From Ramlibacter alkalitolerans (lineage in GTDB: Bacteria > Pseudomonadota > Gammaproteobacteria > Burkholderiales > Burkholderiaceae_C), in contig NZ_JAEQND010000008.1 of the NCBI RefSeq assembly GCF_016722765.1, positions 124,001-188,000 of the forward strand: 64,000 nt of DNA. The letters run 5' to 3'. Numbering within the stretch: the first letter of the stretch is position 1; every line of letters starts with the position of its first letter. The translations under genes and the position numbers were made by a program. The notes under the pieces were generated by a model. That model worked only from the letters and a program-made list of their open reading frames with translations, was not told the origin of the DNA and searched no databases. Positions 41,287-49,635 of this stretch are shown piece by piece.

Positions 41287-41670
41287 TCACAGTGCCCTCC
41301 ACTCCCCGATGCAGTGGCGCGCCAGCGCCGTGACCCAGAAGGGTTCGGACGGGTCGAAGGCCAGGCCGAAGCGCGGGCTCACGAGGAAGCCGGCGCGCTC
41401 GAAGGCTTCGGGATCCTGGGCGCGGATGAAGGCGGCCAGGGTGGCGAAGGGCACGGCCACGTTCCCCAGCATCACCACCTCGGCCTGCAGGGTGATTTCC
41501 TCCAGCCGCCCGCAATCCTGGAAGCGGTAGACGACGTCGCCGTAGTCCATCTCGTCGAGCCCGACGTCGTTGCGGCCCGCGCGCCAGGGCGGGCCGCGCC
41601 GGCGCAGCAGGTCGCCGGCGAGCGCCGTGAACGGCGTCTCGTCGACCTGCACGTAGGGGTCCAGTCTCAT
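41287..41670 (-). CDS. Hypothetical protein
   Basis: 127 residues from ATG 41670 (MRLDPYVQVDETPF). Mixed alpha/beta, no signal peptide. Stretches such as LEEITLQAEVVMLG, VPFATLAAFIRAQDPEAF and EPFWVTALARHCIGEW suggest a compact cytosolic fold, no family recognised. An upstream ATG at 41772 in the same frame overlaps a six-codon open frame with a strong ribosome binding site, so a longer product is possible. Its stop lies 14 bp before the ModA-like gene on the same strand. Confidence 0.6.
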   Translation of the reverse strand: MRLDPYVQVDETPFTALAGDLLRRRGPPWRAGRNDVGLDEMDYGDVVYRFQDCGRLEEITLQAEVVMLGNVAVPFATLAAFIRAQDPEAFERAGFLVSPRFGLAFDPSEPFWVTALARHCIGEWRAL

Positions 41671-41774
41671 GCTGCCCGCGAGCCCCGCACGCGCACGCAA
41701 ATCGAGACCTGGGTTCCCTTCGAAAGGCACTTTCGTTCCTTCGCAGCCCCGGCGACAAAGCGCACCATTCATTC

Positions 41775-41858
41775 ACCCTCAGCACTCATCGAGTCCCTCC
41801 TCTTCCTCCTCCTACTGAGGGTCATCCAGCGGCCGCCTCGCGCGGCCGCTTTTTTTTT
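41775..41858 (+). ncRNA. Candidate C/U-rich small RNA with anti-Shine-Dalgarno loop
   Basis: Stem ACCCTCAG (41775-41782) pairs with CTGAGGGT (41815-41822) and presents a 32-nt loop containing CCCTCCTCTTCCTCCTCC. A strong terminator follows at once. The loop is complementary to ribosome binding sites (AGGAGG). No plus-strand gene precedes it. The 5' end and promoter are not clear. The arrangement recalls CCUCCUCCC-motif RNAs of alphaproteobacteria, which is an analogy only. Confidence 0.5.
41828..41858 (+). terminator. Rho-independent terminator
   Basis: Stem AGCGGCCGC (41828-41836) pairs with GCGGCCGCT (41842-41850) and is followed by an unbroken run of nine T. It points along the plus strand, where no protein gene ends, and touches the stop codon of the minus-strand cytochrome gene. 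Confidence 0.85.
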
Positions 41859-42676
41859 CATCGCGCCGGTTCGGGCGCCGCGCCCTCGTGGCCGATGATC
41901 GCCCGGGTGGCGTAGTACCGCGCCACCGCGTCGACCTCCTCCGGCCGCATCTGGCGCGCGATGTTGCGCATGGCACCCAGCGTGTCGTTGCGGCGCGCGC
42001 CTTCGGCGAACTGCTGCATCTGCGCCGCCAGGTAGGCCTGCGACATGCCGTCCAGCCAGGGGCTGCCCGGCTTCTTGTCGATGCCGCCGTGGCAGGTGGC
42101 GCAGGGCGCGATGTTGCGCATCGGGTCGCCCACGCTCACCAGCTTCGGCACCTCCGTCGGCGGCCCGGCCGGCGAGGGCCGCGGCAGTTGCGCATAGAAC
42201 GCGGCCAGGTCGCGGATGTCCTGCTCCGACAGGCCGGCCGCCAGGCCCTGCATCAGCGCGTGGCGGCGCTGGCCGTTCTTGTAGTCGGTCAGCTGCTTGT
42301 ACGTGACCTCGGCGTACTGGCCGGCGAGGTTGGGCACGTCGGAGGAGCTCACGCCGCGCGCGCCGTGGCACATGGTGCAGCGCAGCGCCAGCGTGCCGCC
42401 ATGGCCGACGTCGCCGCCGGCGGCCAGCGTGGAGGTGAAGACCGATGCGACGCGGCTGGCCTGGGCGTCGTCGCGCGGCACCGCGGCCGACCAGTTGCGC
42501 GGCACGCCGGCGGCGCGGCAGATCGCGTCCCACAGACCGCCCTGCACGAAGTCGGGCTTGACCCGCGGCAGCCAGAAGAAGGCGACCAGCACCGCCACCA
42601 CGGCCAGCGCCGCCAGCGCCAGCAGCGAGCGCCGCACGCCGGCCGAAGCGAAGGTGCCGCCGCCGTGCGCGCTCAT
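41858..42676 (-). CDS. Membrane-anchored dihaem cytochrome c (c4-like)
   Basis: 272 residues. One N-terminal membrane helix (SLLALAALAVVAVLVAFFWL) anchors a periplasmic part with two haem motifs, CTMCH and CATCH, each followed by c4-like blocks (DVPNLAGQYAEVTYKQLTDYKNGQR; SPWLDGMSQAYLAAQMQQFAEG). It is the last gene of the oxidase operon, overlapping subunit I by 4 bp, and probably hands electrons to the CuA site of subunit II. Confidence 0.92.
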   Translation of the reverse strand: MSAHGGGTFASAGVRRSLLALAALAVVAVLVAFFWLPRVKPDFVQGGLWDAICRAAGVPRNWSAAVPRDDAQASRVASVFTSTLAAGGDVGHGGTLALRCTMCHGARGVSSSDVPNLAGQYAEVTYKQLTDYKNGQRRHALMQGLAAGLSEQDIRDLAAFYAQLPRPSPAGPPTEVPKLVSVGDPMRNIAPCATCHGGIDKKPGSPWLDGMSQAYLAAQMQQFAEGARRNDTLGAMRNIARQMRPEEVDAVARYYATRAIIGHEGAAPEPAR

Positions 42677-44295
42677 CGCGGGCCTCCGATCAGCACCACC
42701 GGCACCGAGGTCTGCGGCAGCAGCGCGAGCTGCACGATCGGATAGCCGTAGTTGACGACCGTCAGGCCCACCATCAGGGCGATCCACAGCGCAAAGCCGT
42801 TGAGCGCCGCCGGCACCGGCCCGGCGTGCACCGGCAGGCTGAAGGTGTAGGGCGCGGGTTGCGCCGCACCGCGCCGGCGCGCTGTCGCGAGGATCCAGAT
42901 GAACAGCAATCCGCCGGCCACCAGCAGCAGCCCGCCGATCGAGGAGATCGTGACCGTGATCGCCTGCGGGTGCAGCTCGGGATGGCTGTAGTCGAAGTAC
43001 GCCATGCGCCGCGGCATCCCGAGCAGGCCGGTGAAATGCCAGGGCAGCGTGGTGACCATCATGCCGACGAACCAGAGCGTGAGCTGCCAGTTCATCAGCC
43101 GCGTCGACAGCGGCGCGCAGCCCGTGAGGTGCGGCCACAGGTCGTAGGCCACCACGAAGTACATGATCACGATGGCGCCGGCGAAGATCAGGTGGAAGTG
43201 GCCCGTGACCCACTGCGTGTTGTGGATGGTTTCGTTGAGCTGGTAACTCATGTTCACGATGCCGCCGGCGCCCCCGAATCCGAGCATGACGAAGGCGTAC
43301 GCGACGGCCAGCATGTACGGATTGCCCCAGGGCAGCGCCTTCACCCAGCCGAACGCACCGCGCCCGCCGCGCAGCCGGGCGGCGATCTCCACCGAGGCGC
43401 AGATGGTGAACACCGTCAGCAGCGTCGGCACCGACACCATCGCCGTGAACACCGCATGCAGGAACTTGAAGCCGGCGCCGACCTGCGGGTCCGCGAACAG
43501 GTGGTGGATGCCGATCGGCATCGAGAACACCAGGAACAGTGCGAAGGCCACGCGTCCCATCGTGTCGCTGTACAGGCGGCCGCCGATGGCGCGCGGGATG
43601 ATCGTGTAGAAGGCGATGTAGGCCGGCATCAGCCAGAAATAGACGATCGCGTGCAGCGTCCACGAGAACAGCACGCGGGCCAGGCCTGCGTCGATGGTGT
43701 CCTTCCAGCCGAAGGCCGCGGGCAGGATCAGCAGCAGGATCTCGGAGGCGGCGCCGACCGAAGTCCAGGCCCACAGATAGGCGCCGGTCGCATTGCCGAA
43801 CATCGCCAGCGGCACCACGGCGCCGGGGTGGTCCTTCTTCCAGCGGTGCAGGTTCCAGGACGTGAGGCCGACCCAGATCCAGGAGCCGACCACCACCAGC
43901 ACCACGCCGAGGTAGTAGAAGACGTTGCCCACCATGGGCGGATAGAAGGTGTAGAGCACCGACGCCAGGCCCAGCGCCACCGGCGTGGCCGCCATCACGG
44001 TGCCGGCGACCACCAGCCAGAAGCCGGCCCAGGCCCAGCGCACGCCCAGCAGCGGGCGCCCCAGCGCCAGCTCGGTGATCGCGTAGCCGAAGCCCATCGC
44101 AACCAGCGTGGGCAGCACGTAGGCCATCACGGTGCCGTGCGCCGTGACGGAGCGGTAGTACAGCTCCGGGTTGGAGATCCAGCCGGCCAGCGGGCTGCGC
44201 ACCGCCATCTGCCATTCCCCGAGCAGCAGCGCCGCGGCGAAGCCGATGAAGGCGACCCAGAAATGGGCCAGCACCAGGCGCCTAGCGAGGAACAC
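42673..44295 (-). CDS. Cytochrome c oxidase subunit I, ba3 (type B) haem-copper oxidase
   Basis: 540 residues with about 13 membrane helices. Haem-copper site residues are visible: HGTVMAYVLPTLVAMGFGYAI (low-spin haem His), SWTLHAIVYFWLMPAYIAFY (CuB His with cross-linked Tyr four residues on; the usual Pro after His is Ala), GIHHLFADPQ (two CuB His) and TGHFHLIFAG (haem ligands). This pattern fits type B (ba3) oxygen reductases, which usually have high O2 affinity and one proton channel. Overlaps subunit II by 14 bp. Confidence 0.92.
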   Translation of the reverse strand: MFLARRLVLAHFWVAFIGFAAALLLGEWQMAVRSPLAGWISNPELYYRSVTAHGTVMAYVLPTLVAMGFGYAITELALGRPLLGVRWAWAGFWLVVAGTVMAATPVALGLASVLYTFYPPMVGNVFYYLGVVLVVVGSWIWVGLTSWNLHRWKKDHPGAVVPLAMFGNATGAYLWAWTSVGAASEILLLILPAAFGWKDTIDAGLARVLFSWTLHAIVYFWLMPAYIAFYTIIPRAIGGRLYSDTMGRVAFALFLVFSMPIGIHHLFADPQVGAGFKFLHAVFTAMVSVPTLLTVFTICASVEIAARLRGGRGAFGWVKALPWGNPYMLAVAYAFVMLGFGGAGGIVNMSYQLNETIHNTQWVTGHFHLIFAGAIVIMYFVVAYDLWPHLTGCAPLSTRLMNWQLTLWFVGMMVTTLPWHFTGLLGMPRRMAYFDYSHPELHPQAITVTISSIGGLLLVAGGLLFIWILATARRRGAAQPAPYTFSLPVHAGPVPAALNGFALWIALMVGLTVVNYGYPIVQLALLPQTSVPVVLIGGPR

Positions 44296-44845
44296 AGCTC
44301 ACCATCCTTCCGGCCTGCGCCTGCTGCAGGAACGCGTTGCGGTCCACCACCTGCACCCGCGCCCACATGCCCTCGTGCCCGGTGCCGCAGTACTCGTGGC
44401 AGGGCATCAGCATCTCGCCGGTCTTGCGGAACGCGGTCGTGAAGGTGGAGACGAAGCCCGGGATCAGCATCACGTTGGCATTGGTGCGGCCCACCACGAA
44501 GCCATGCACCACGTCGCTGGCGGTGGCGCGGAAGGTGACGGGCGTGTCCGCCGGCACCACGATGCACTGCGGCGTGAACGAGTACTGCTGCGCGACCAGG
44601 CGCACCGTGACCTGACCCTGCGCGTCCACCGTGGTGCCGAGGTTCGCCTCGATGAACTCGCCGCGCTGGTGCAGGGTGCGCGGATCGATGGTCTCCACCC
44701 GCGACGGCGGCATGGCGGCCCAGTGCAGGCCGGTGAAGACCATCATCGCGATCAGCAGCGCGATGATGCCGCCGACGATCACGGCCCAGCGCCGCTCGTG
44801 GCGCTCGGCCGATTCCGCCGCCGGGGAATGCGAGATGGCGCTCAT
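44282..44845 (-). CDS. Cytochrome c oxidase subunit II with CuA site, ba3 type
   Basis: 187 residues. One N-terminal membrane helix (AVIVGGIIALLIAMMVFTGLHW) and a cupredoxin domain with the full CuA site: His114, then Cys149, Glu151, Cys153, His157 and Met160 in MPCHEYCGTGHEGM. It takes electrons from cytochrome c and passes them to subunit I. The start overlaps the stop of the IIa-like gene (ATGA). Confidence 0.93.
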   Translation of the reverse strand: MSAISHSPAAESAERHERRWAVIVGGIIALLIAMMVFTGLHWAAMPPSRVETIDPRTLHQRGEFIEANLGTTVDAQGQVTVRLVAQQYSFTPQCIVVPADTPVTFRATASDVVHGFVVGRTNANVMLIPGFVSTFTTAFRKTGEMLMPCHEYCGTGHEGMWARVQVVDRNAFLQQAQAGRMVSCVPR

Positions 44846-45006
44846 TGGACGGCGCCCCTCGGCAGGTAGGCGAGGAAGTAGAAGAGGAAGTAGATCAGCA
44901 CGACCAGAAAGGTCGCCACGCCGGCGACGGCCCAGGTGCCGCGCGGCCCGTCGCGCACGATCTCATCGACGGCCCGGTCTTCTTCGCTGCTCTCGTCGGT
45001 CTGCAT
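44842..45006 (-). CDS. Small oxidase subunit, IIa-like
   Basis: 54 residues. Acidic N-terminus (MQTDESSEEDRAVDEIV) and one membrane helix (TWAVAGVATFLVVLIYFLFYFLAYLPRG). Its position directly before subunit II, with a 4-bp overlap, and its shape match the IIa subunit of ba3 oxidases, which replaces the missing second helix of subunit II. Sequence identity to known IIa cannot be tested here. Confidence 0.75.
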   Translation of the reverse strand: MQTDESSEEDRAVDEIVRDGPRGTWAVAGVATFLVVLIYFLFYFLAYLPRGAVQ

Positions 45007-45008
45007 GT

Positions 45009-46295
45009 TCACTCCAGCGGCACCGAGCGCAGTGCGTTGGCCTGCGCCGCGGTGACCGGCGTTCCGCCGTTGCCCCAGGCGACGCGGATGTAGGTGACCA
45101 CCGCGGCGACCTCCTCGTCGTTCAGCAAGTGGGCGAAGGGCGGCATGCCATAGGGCCGCGGGTTCTTGCGCGTGGCCGGCGCATAGCCTCCGTTGAGGAC
45201 CATGCGGATCGGGTTGACCGGCGAGGTCATCTCGATCGACGGATTGTTGGCCAGCGGCGGGAAGCCCGGGGGGAAGCCCTTGCCCTCGTCGCCGTGGCAC
45301 ATCGCGCAGGAGGCCGCGTAGATCCTGCGCCCGGTCTCCATCGTGGCCGGCGCCACCAGTTGCGCCTGCGGCTCGGGCCGCTTCTCGCCCTTGGGCGGCA
45401 GCGACTTGAGGTACACGGCCATCGCGCGCACGTCGTCGTCGTCCAGGTACTGCAGGCTGTTGTAGGTCACTTCGGCCATCGGGCCGTAGACGGCGCCGCG
45501 GTGCGACACCCCGGCCTGCAGCAGGTCGGAGATCTCGTCGAGCGACCAGTCGCCCAGGCCGGCTTCGCGGTTGGACGTGAGCGAAGGCGCGTACCAGTTC
45601 TGGTTGGGGATCATGCCGCCGCTGAAGGCTTCGGCCTCGCGCGAGCCGCCGAGCGCGCTCACCGCCGTGTGGCACATCGAGCAGTGGCCCAGTCCCTGCA
45701 CCAGGTAGGCGCCGCGGTTCCACTCCTTGCTCTGCTTCGGATCCGGCTGGTATTCGCCTTCCTTGAAGTAGAGCGTGCGCCAGCCGAGCAGCAGTTCGCG
45801 CTGGTTGAAGGGAAAGCGCAGTTCGTGCGGCCGGTTCGGCTGCTTCACAGGCGGCACCGACATCAGGTAGGCGTAGATCGCGTCCGAGTCGGCCCGGGTG
45901 ACGCGGGTGTAGTTCGCGAACGGCATCACGGGGTACAGCAGCGTGCCGTCGCGCGAGCGGCCCTCGTGCATCATCCGGTAGAACTCGTCGGGGGTCCAGC
46001 GGCCGATGCCGGTCTCGTCGTCGGGCGTGATGTTGGGGACGAACATGTTCCCGAACGGCGTCGGCATCGGCCGGCCGCCGGCGAAGATGGCGCTGCCCGG
46101 TGCCGTGTGGCAGGCCACGCAGTCGCCCGCGCGCGCCAGGTACTCGCCGCGCGAGATCACGTCGTTGGCCGCACCCTTGACCGCGGCACCGTGCGACACG
46201 GAGGCCCAGGGCTTGAGCTGCCACAGCACCCAGCCCACCCCGAGCAGCGCCAGCAGCAGCACCACGGCGACGAGCGCTCCGACGCCGCGCTTCAT
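45009..46295 (-). CDS. Triheme membrane cytochrome c (dehydrogenase cytochrome subunit type)
   Basis: 428 residues. One N-terminal membrane helix, then three class I cytochrome c domains with CVACH, CSMCH and CAMCH motifs. The order and spacing (RGEYLARAGDCVACHTAPG, RGAYLVQGLGHCSMCHTA, YAASCAMCHGDEGKG) resemble the cytochrome subunit of membrane alcohol and gluconate dehydrogenases. No dehydrogenase partner is in the operon, so here it probably serves as an electron entry for the oxidase. It overlaps the upstream cytochrome gene by 4 bp. Confidence 0.9.
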   Translation of the reverse strand: MKRGVGALVAVVLLLALLGVGWVLWQLKPWASVSHGAAVKGAANDVISRGEYLARAGDCVACHTAPGSAIFAGGRPMPTPFGNMFVPNITPDDETGIGRWTPDEFYRMMHEGRSRDGTLLYPVMPFANYTRVTRADSDAIYAYLMSVPPVKQPNRPHELRFPFNQRELLLGWRTLYFKEGEYQPDPKQSKEWNRGAYLVQGLGHCSMCHTAVSALGGSREAEAFSGGMIPNQNWYAPSLTSNREAGLGDWSLDEISDLLQAGVSHRGAVYGPMAEVTYNSLQYLDDDDVRAMAVYLKSLPPKGEKRPEPQAQLVAPATMETGRRIYAASCAMCHGDEGKGFPPGFPPLANNPSIEMTSPVNPIRMVLNGGYAPATRKNPRPYGMPPFAHLLNDEEVAAVVTYIRVAWGNGGTPVTAAQANALRSVPLE

Positions 46296-47026
46296 CGCTG
46301 GCTCCCGCAGGTCAGCGGCATGCGCTGGGTGTTGCGCGCGTCCGGTGCCGCCTCACGCGGTGCGGCGAGGCTGCCGAGATAGCCCGCCAGCGCCTGGATG
46401 TCGGTCTCCTCCAGGCGGGTGGCGATGCGGTGCATGCAGTCGGGCGCCGCGGCACGGCGCTCGCCGGCGCGCCAGCGCGTGAGCTGCGCCGCGATGTAGT
46501 TGGTCCGCAAGCCGACCAGCCCCGGGATCCCCGGCTCCATCCCCGTGAGGTTCGGCCCGTGGCAGGCCATGCACGCCGGGATCTGCCGGTTGGTGTCCCC
46601 GTTCTGCACCAGCGTGCGCCCGTGGTCCAGGAGCGTCGCGGGCAACGCGGAGGCCTGCGCTGCCGGGAACGGCGGCCGCAGCTTGGCGAAGTACTCCGCG
46701 ATCTCGCGCAGGTAGTCGTCGGACAGGTAGGCGACCAGGTAATTCATCGGCGCGTAGCGCCGGCTGCCGTCGCGGAAGGCGCGCAGCTGATTGAGCAGGT
46801 AGCCGGCCGGCTTGCCCGCGATGCGGGGGAAGTAGTCGCTGCTGGTGCCCTGCCCCTGCTGCCCGTGGCAGGTGACGCAGCCCTGCACGCGCGCTTCCAT
46901 CGAGTCGAGGTCCTTGAACTTCGGCACCGTCGCAGGATCGGCCTGGGCCAGCACGCTGGCGGTGAGGACGGTGAGGAGGACGGCGGCGGCGGACCCGCGC
47001 AACAGGCTTCTTGTTCTTCGAGGCAT
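46292..47026 (-). CDS. Dihaem periplasmic cytochrome c (first gene of the oxidase operon)
   Basis: About 244 residues (an alternative start at 47044 adds six). Signal peptide (LLRGSAAAVLLTVLTASVLAQ), then haem motifs CVTCH and CMACH with c4-like surroundings (DYFPRIAGKPAGYLLNQLRAFRDG; GIPGLVGLRTNYIAAQLTRWRAG). It opens the six-gene operon ending at 41858 in which every junction overlaps or is 2 bp apart. Confidence 0.9.
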   Translation of the reverse strand: MPRRTRSLLRGSAAAVLLTVLTASVLAQADPATVPKFKDLDSMEARVQGCVTCHGQQGQGTSSDYFPRIAGKPAGYLLNQLRAFRDGSRRYAPMNYLVAYLSDDYLREIAEYFAKLRPPFPAAQASALPATLLDHGRTLVQNGDTNRQIPACMACHGPNLTGMEPGIPGLVGLRTNYIAAQLTRWRAGERRAAAPDCMHRIATRLEETDIQALAGYLGSLAAPREAAPDARNTQRMPLTCGSQR

Positions 47027-47210
47027 GGCAGGAGCGCGGATCATCCGCCTGCCGCCGGGCCCCTGCGTGTAGGAATCGTCTGGCGATCCTGTCGGCGCCG
47101 GCGCGCGCCGGGCTCGATCGTCGTCACGAGAGCTCGCCGGCGACAGCACCCAGGCCACGACCACCCACCGTGAAGTGGCTTATCGTTCCAGCCTGCCTGC
47201 ACTGCGAACC

Positions 47211-47693
47211 ATGACCCTCGAAACCATCTTCGGCCCGACCGGCAACGTCACCTGGGCGCAGGAATGCGCCCGCGCCGCCCTCATCTTCTTCTACGGACTG
47301 GTGCTGGTGCGCATTGCCGGCCGGCGGGTCTTCGGCCACTGGACGGCGGTCGACATCATCGTCGCGATCGTCACCGGCTCCACCCTGAGCCGCGCGCTGA
47401 CCGGCAACGCCGACCTGTTCGGCACGCTGGCAGCCACGACGCTGCTGATGGCGCTGCACTGGGCGACCGCGCATGTCTCGGCCCGCTCCGCCTTCTTCTC
47501 GCGGCTGGTGGAGGGCCCGCCGGTGCAGTTGTCCGAACACGGCCTCGTCGATCCGGCGACGCTGCGCCGGCACGCGATCAGCCCGGCGACGCTCGAACAG
47601 GCGCTGCGCGGCGCCGGCGTGGAGACGGTGACCGGCGCGCGCCTGATCGTGCTGGAACCGAGCGGGAAGATCTCCGTCCTGAAGAAGACCTGA
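47211..47693 (+). CDS. DUF421 (YetF-like) membrane protein
   Basis: 160 residues. Two to three membrane helices (ECARAALIFFYGLVLVRIAG, VDIIVAIVTGSTLSRALTG, LFGTLAATTLLMALHWATAH) and a C-terminal cytosolic domain (VEGPPVQLSEHGLVDPATLRRHAIS) typical of DUF421. The RIAGRRVFGHWTAVDIIVAI block is a family signature. Function unknown. Its stop overlaps the M23 peptidase start (TGATG). Confidence 0.87.
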   Translation: MTLETIFGPTGNVTWAQECARAALIFFYGLVLVRIAGRRVFGHWTAVDIIVAIVTGSTLSRALTGNADLFGTLAATTLLMALHWATAHVSARSAFFSRLVEGPPVQLSEHGLVDPATLRRHAISPATLEQALRGAGVETVTGARLIVLEPSGKISVLKKT

Positions 47694-48538
47694 TGCCCCT
47701 GCGCATGCGCATCACCCGCCGCCAGCTCCTGCTCGCCGGCGCCGCCTTCGCCGGCCCCGCCAGCGCGGGCGCACCGGGGCCGATGCCACGCGACGCGCGG
47801 GTTCCGGGCGGCGTCGCCCGTCTCGCGCTCGGGGCCGCGCCCGAGCGGCCGCAGGCGCAGCAGGGAGACCAGCCGCTGCTGGTCGTCGGCACGCCGTCGG
47901 CCTGGGAGGCGATCGTCGGCCTCCCGCTGGCCACCTTGCCAGGGCCGGCCCGGATCGAGGTGCAGGCGGGCGGCGCCAGCCGCAGCATCGACTACGTCGT
48001 GCGGGCCAAGAGCTATCCGCAGCAGCGGCTGCGGGTGGCGCCGGGGCAGGTGGACCTCTCGCCGGCCGACCAGGCGCGCCACGAGCGCGAGCGCGCGCAC
48101 CTGCAGGCCGTCATGGCAACGTATTCGGCACCGGCGGCCGGCGCGGCCTCGCTGCCGATGCGCGCTCCGGTGCCGGGGCGCCGATCCTCCTCCTTCGGGC
48201 TGCGGCGCGTCTTCAACGGCCAGCCGCGGGCGCCGCATGCCGGCATGGACATCGCGGCCGGCCTGGGCACGCCGGTGGCGGCGCCGCTCGCCGGCCGCGT
48301 GATCGACACCGGCGACTACTTCTTCAACGGCGGCACGGTGTGGCTGGACCATGGCGGCGGACTGCTCACCCTCTGCTGCCACCTGAGCGCGATCGACGTG
48401 CAGGCGGGCGACGTGCTGGGCGTCGGCAAGCGCCTCGGCGCGGTGGGCGCCACCGGCCGCGCGACCGGTCCGCACCTGCACTGGGGCGTGCTGCTCAATC
48501 GTTCCATGGTCGACCCGGCTTTGTTCCTGGCGGCCTGA
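47693..48538 (+). CDS. Secreted M23-family metallopeptidase (LytM-like)
   Basis: 281 residues. A signal sequence with twin arginine (ITRRQLLLAGAAFAG, possible Tat export), an N-terminal beta domain (about 60-130) and a C-terminal M23 peptidase domain with zinc motifs HAGMD (His-x3-Asp) and HLHWG. The order SSSFGLRRVFNGQPRAPHAGMDIAAGLGTPV matches cell-wall endopeptidases that cut peptidoglycan cross-bridges. Translationally coupled to the DUF421 gene. Periplasmic. Confidence 0.9.
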   Translation: MPLRMRITRRQLLLAGAAFAGPASAGAPGPMPRDARVPGGVARLALGAAPERPQAQQGDQPLLVVGTPSAWEAIVGLPLATLPGPARIEVQAGGASRSIDYVVRAKSYPQQRLRVAPGQVDLSPADQARHERERAHLQAVMATYSAPAAGAASLPMRAPVPGRRSSSFGLRRVFNGQPRAPHAGMDIAAGLGTPVAAPLAGRVIDTGDYFFNGGTVWLDHGGGLLTLCCHLSAIDVQAGDVLGVGKRLGAVGATGRATGPHLHWGVLLNRSMVDPALFLAA

Positions 48539-48600
48539 AGGTGCGTTGCCAAGCGGCGGCTTCCCGGGCACGATAGTCCGCCCGTCCGGACCCGCACGCC

Positions 48601-49635
48601 ATGTCCTTCCTCTGGCCCCAGTACCTGTGGCTGATGCTCGCGCTGCCGCTGCTGGTGGCCGGCTACGTGTGGCTGCTGCGGCGGCGGGTGAAGGCGGCCG
48701 TTCGCTACAGCAGCGTGGCCGTGGTCCGCAAGGCGGCGGCGCGCAACTGGCGGCGGCACATCCCGCCGGCCCTGCTCCTGCTGGCGCTCGGCGGGATGGT
48801 CTTCGCGTCGGCGCGGCCCACGGCCCGGGTGCCGCTGCCCTGGGCCCGCTCGACGGTCATGCTGGCCATGGACATCTCGCTCAGCATGCGCGTGAGCGAC
48901 GTCAAGCCCACGCGCATGGCGGCGGCGCAGGACGCCGCCAAGCTGTTCCTGCACGAGCTGCCGAAGAACATCGAGGTCGGCCTCGTCACCTTTGCCGGCA
49001 GCAGCCAGGTGGCGCAGGCGTCCACGCTGGACCGCGAGGCGCTGGTCTCGGCCATCGACGCGATCCAGATGCAATACGGCACCGCCGTCGGCAACGCCAT
49101 CGTGCTGTGCCTGGCGGAGCTGTTTCCCGACCAGGGCATCGACCTGGGCGAGATGACCTTCCCCAGCAAGCAGCGCGGCCGCAGCCTGGACGACAAGCCG
49201 AAGCCGCCCCCGGCCAGGCAGGTCGCCCCGGTGGCGCCGGGCTCCTACGATTCGGCGGCGATCATCCTGCTGAGCGACGGCCGCCGCACCACCGGGGTCG
49301 AGACGCTCGAAGCCGCGAAGATGGCGGCCGACCGCGGCGTGCGTGTCCACGTCATCGGCCTGGGCACCGTCGACGGCGCGGCGGCCAGCGCCGAGGGCCT
49401 GCCCATCTACATGCAGCTGGACGAACCGACGCTGCGCGAGGTGGCGCGCCTCACCGGCGGCGAGTACCACCACGCAGCGACCGCCGAGACGCTGCGCAGC
49501 GTGTACGAGAACCTCGGCTCGCACGTGCAGGTGCTCACGCGCGAAACCGAGCTCACGGCGCTGGTCGCCCTGGTGGCGGCGCTGGTCGCGGTGGCGGCCG
49601 CGGGGCTGTCCGTGCTGTGGGCGCGGATCGCCTGA
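48601..49635 (+). CDS. VWA-domain membrane protein (BatA-like)
   Basis: 344 residues. Two N-terminal membrane helices (LWLMLALPLLVAGYVWLL and IPPALLLLALGGMVFASA), a von Willebrand A domain with MIDAS motif DISLSM and later threonine and aspartate (LLSDGRRTTG), and one C-terminal membrane helix (ALVALVAALVAVAAAGLSVL). This is the BatA/aerotolerance-type layout, though MoxR, BatB and other partners are not beside it. Ends 1 bp before the convergent binding-protein gene. Confidence 0.9.
   Translation: MSFLWPQYLWLMLALPLLVAGYVWLLRRRVKAAVRYSSVAVVRKAAARNWRRHIPPALLLLALGGMVFASARPTARVPLPWARSTVMLAMDISLSMRVSDVKPTRMAAAQDAAKLFLHELPKNIEVGLVTFAGSSQVAQASTLDREALVSAIDAIQMQYGTAVGNAIVLCLAELFPDQGIDLGEMTFPSKQRGRSLDDKPKPPPARQVAPVAPGSYDSAAIILLSDGRRTTGVETLEAAKMAADRGVRVHVIGLGTVDGAAASAEGLPIYMQLDEPTLREVARLTGGEYHHAATAETLRSVYENLGSHVQVLTRETELTALVALVAALVAVAAAGLSVLWARIA

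Noticed and set aside
41830..41858. The nine-T terminator as the end of the cytochrome oxidase operon
   Set aside because: The T-run follows the stem on the plus strand; on the minus strand, the operon's strand, the stem is preceded by A and followed by no T.
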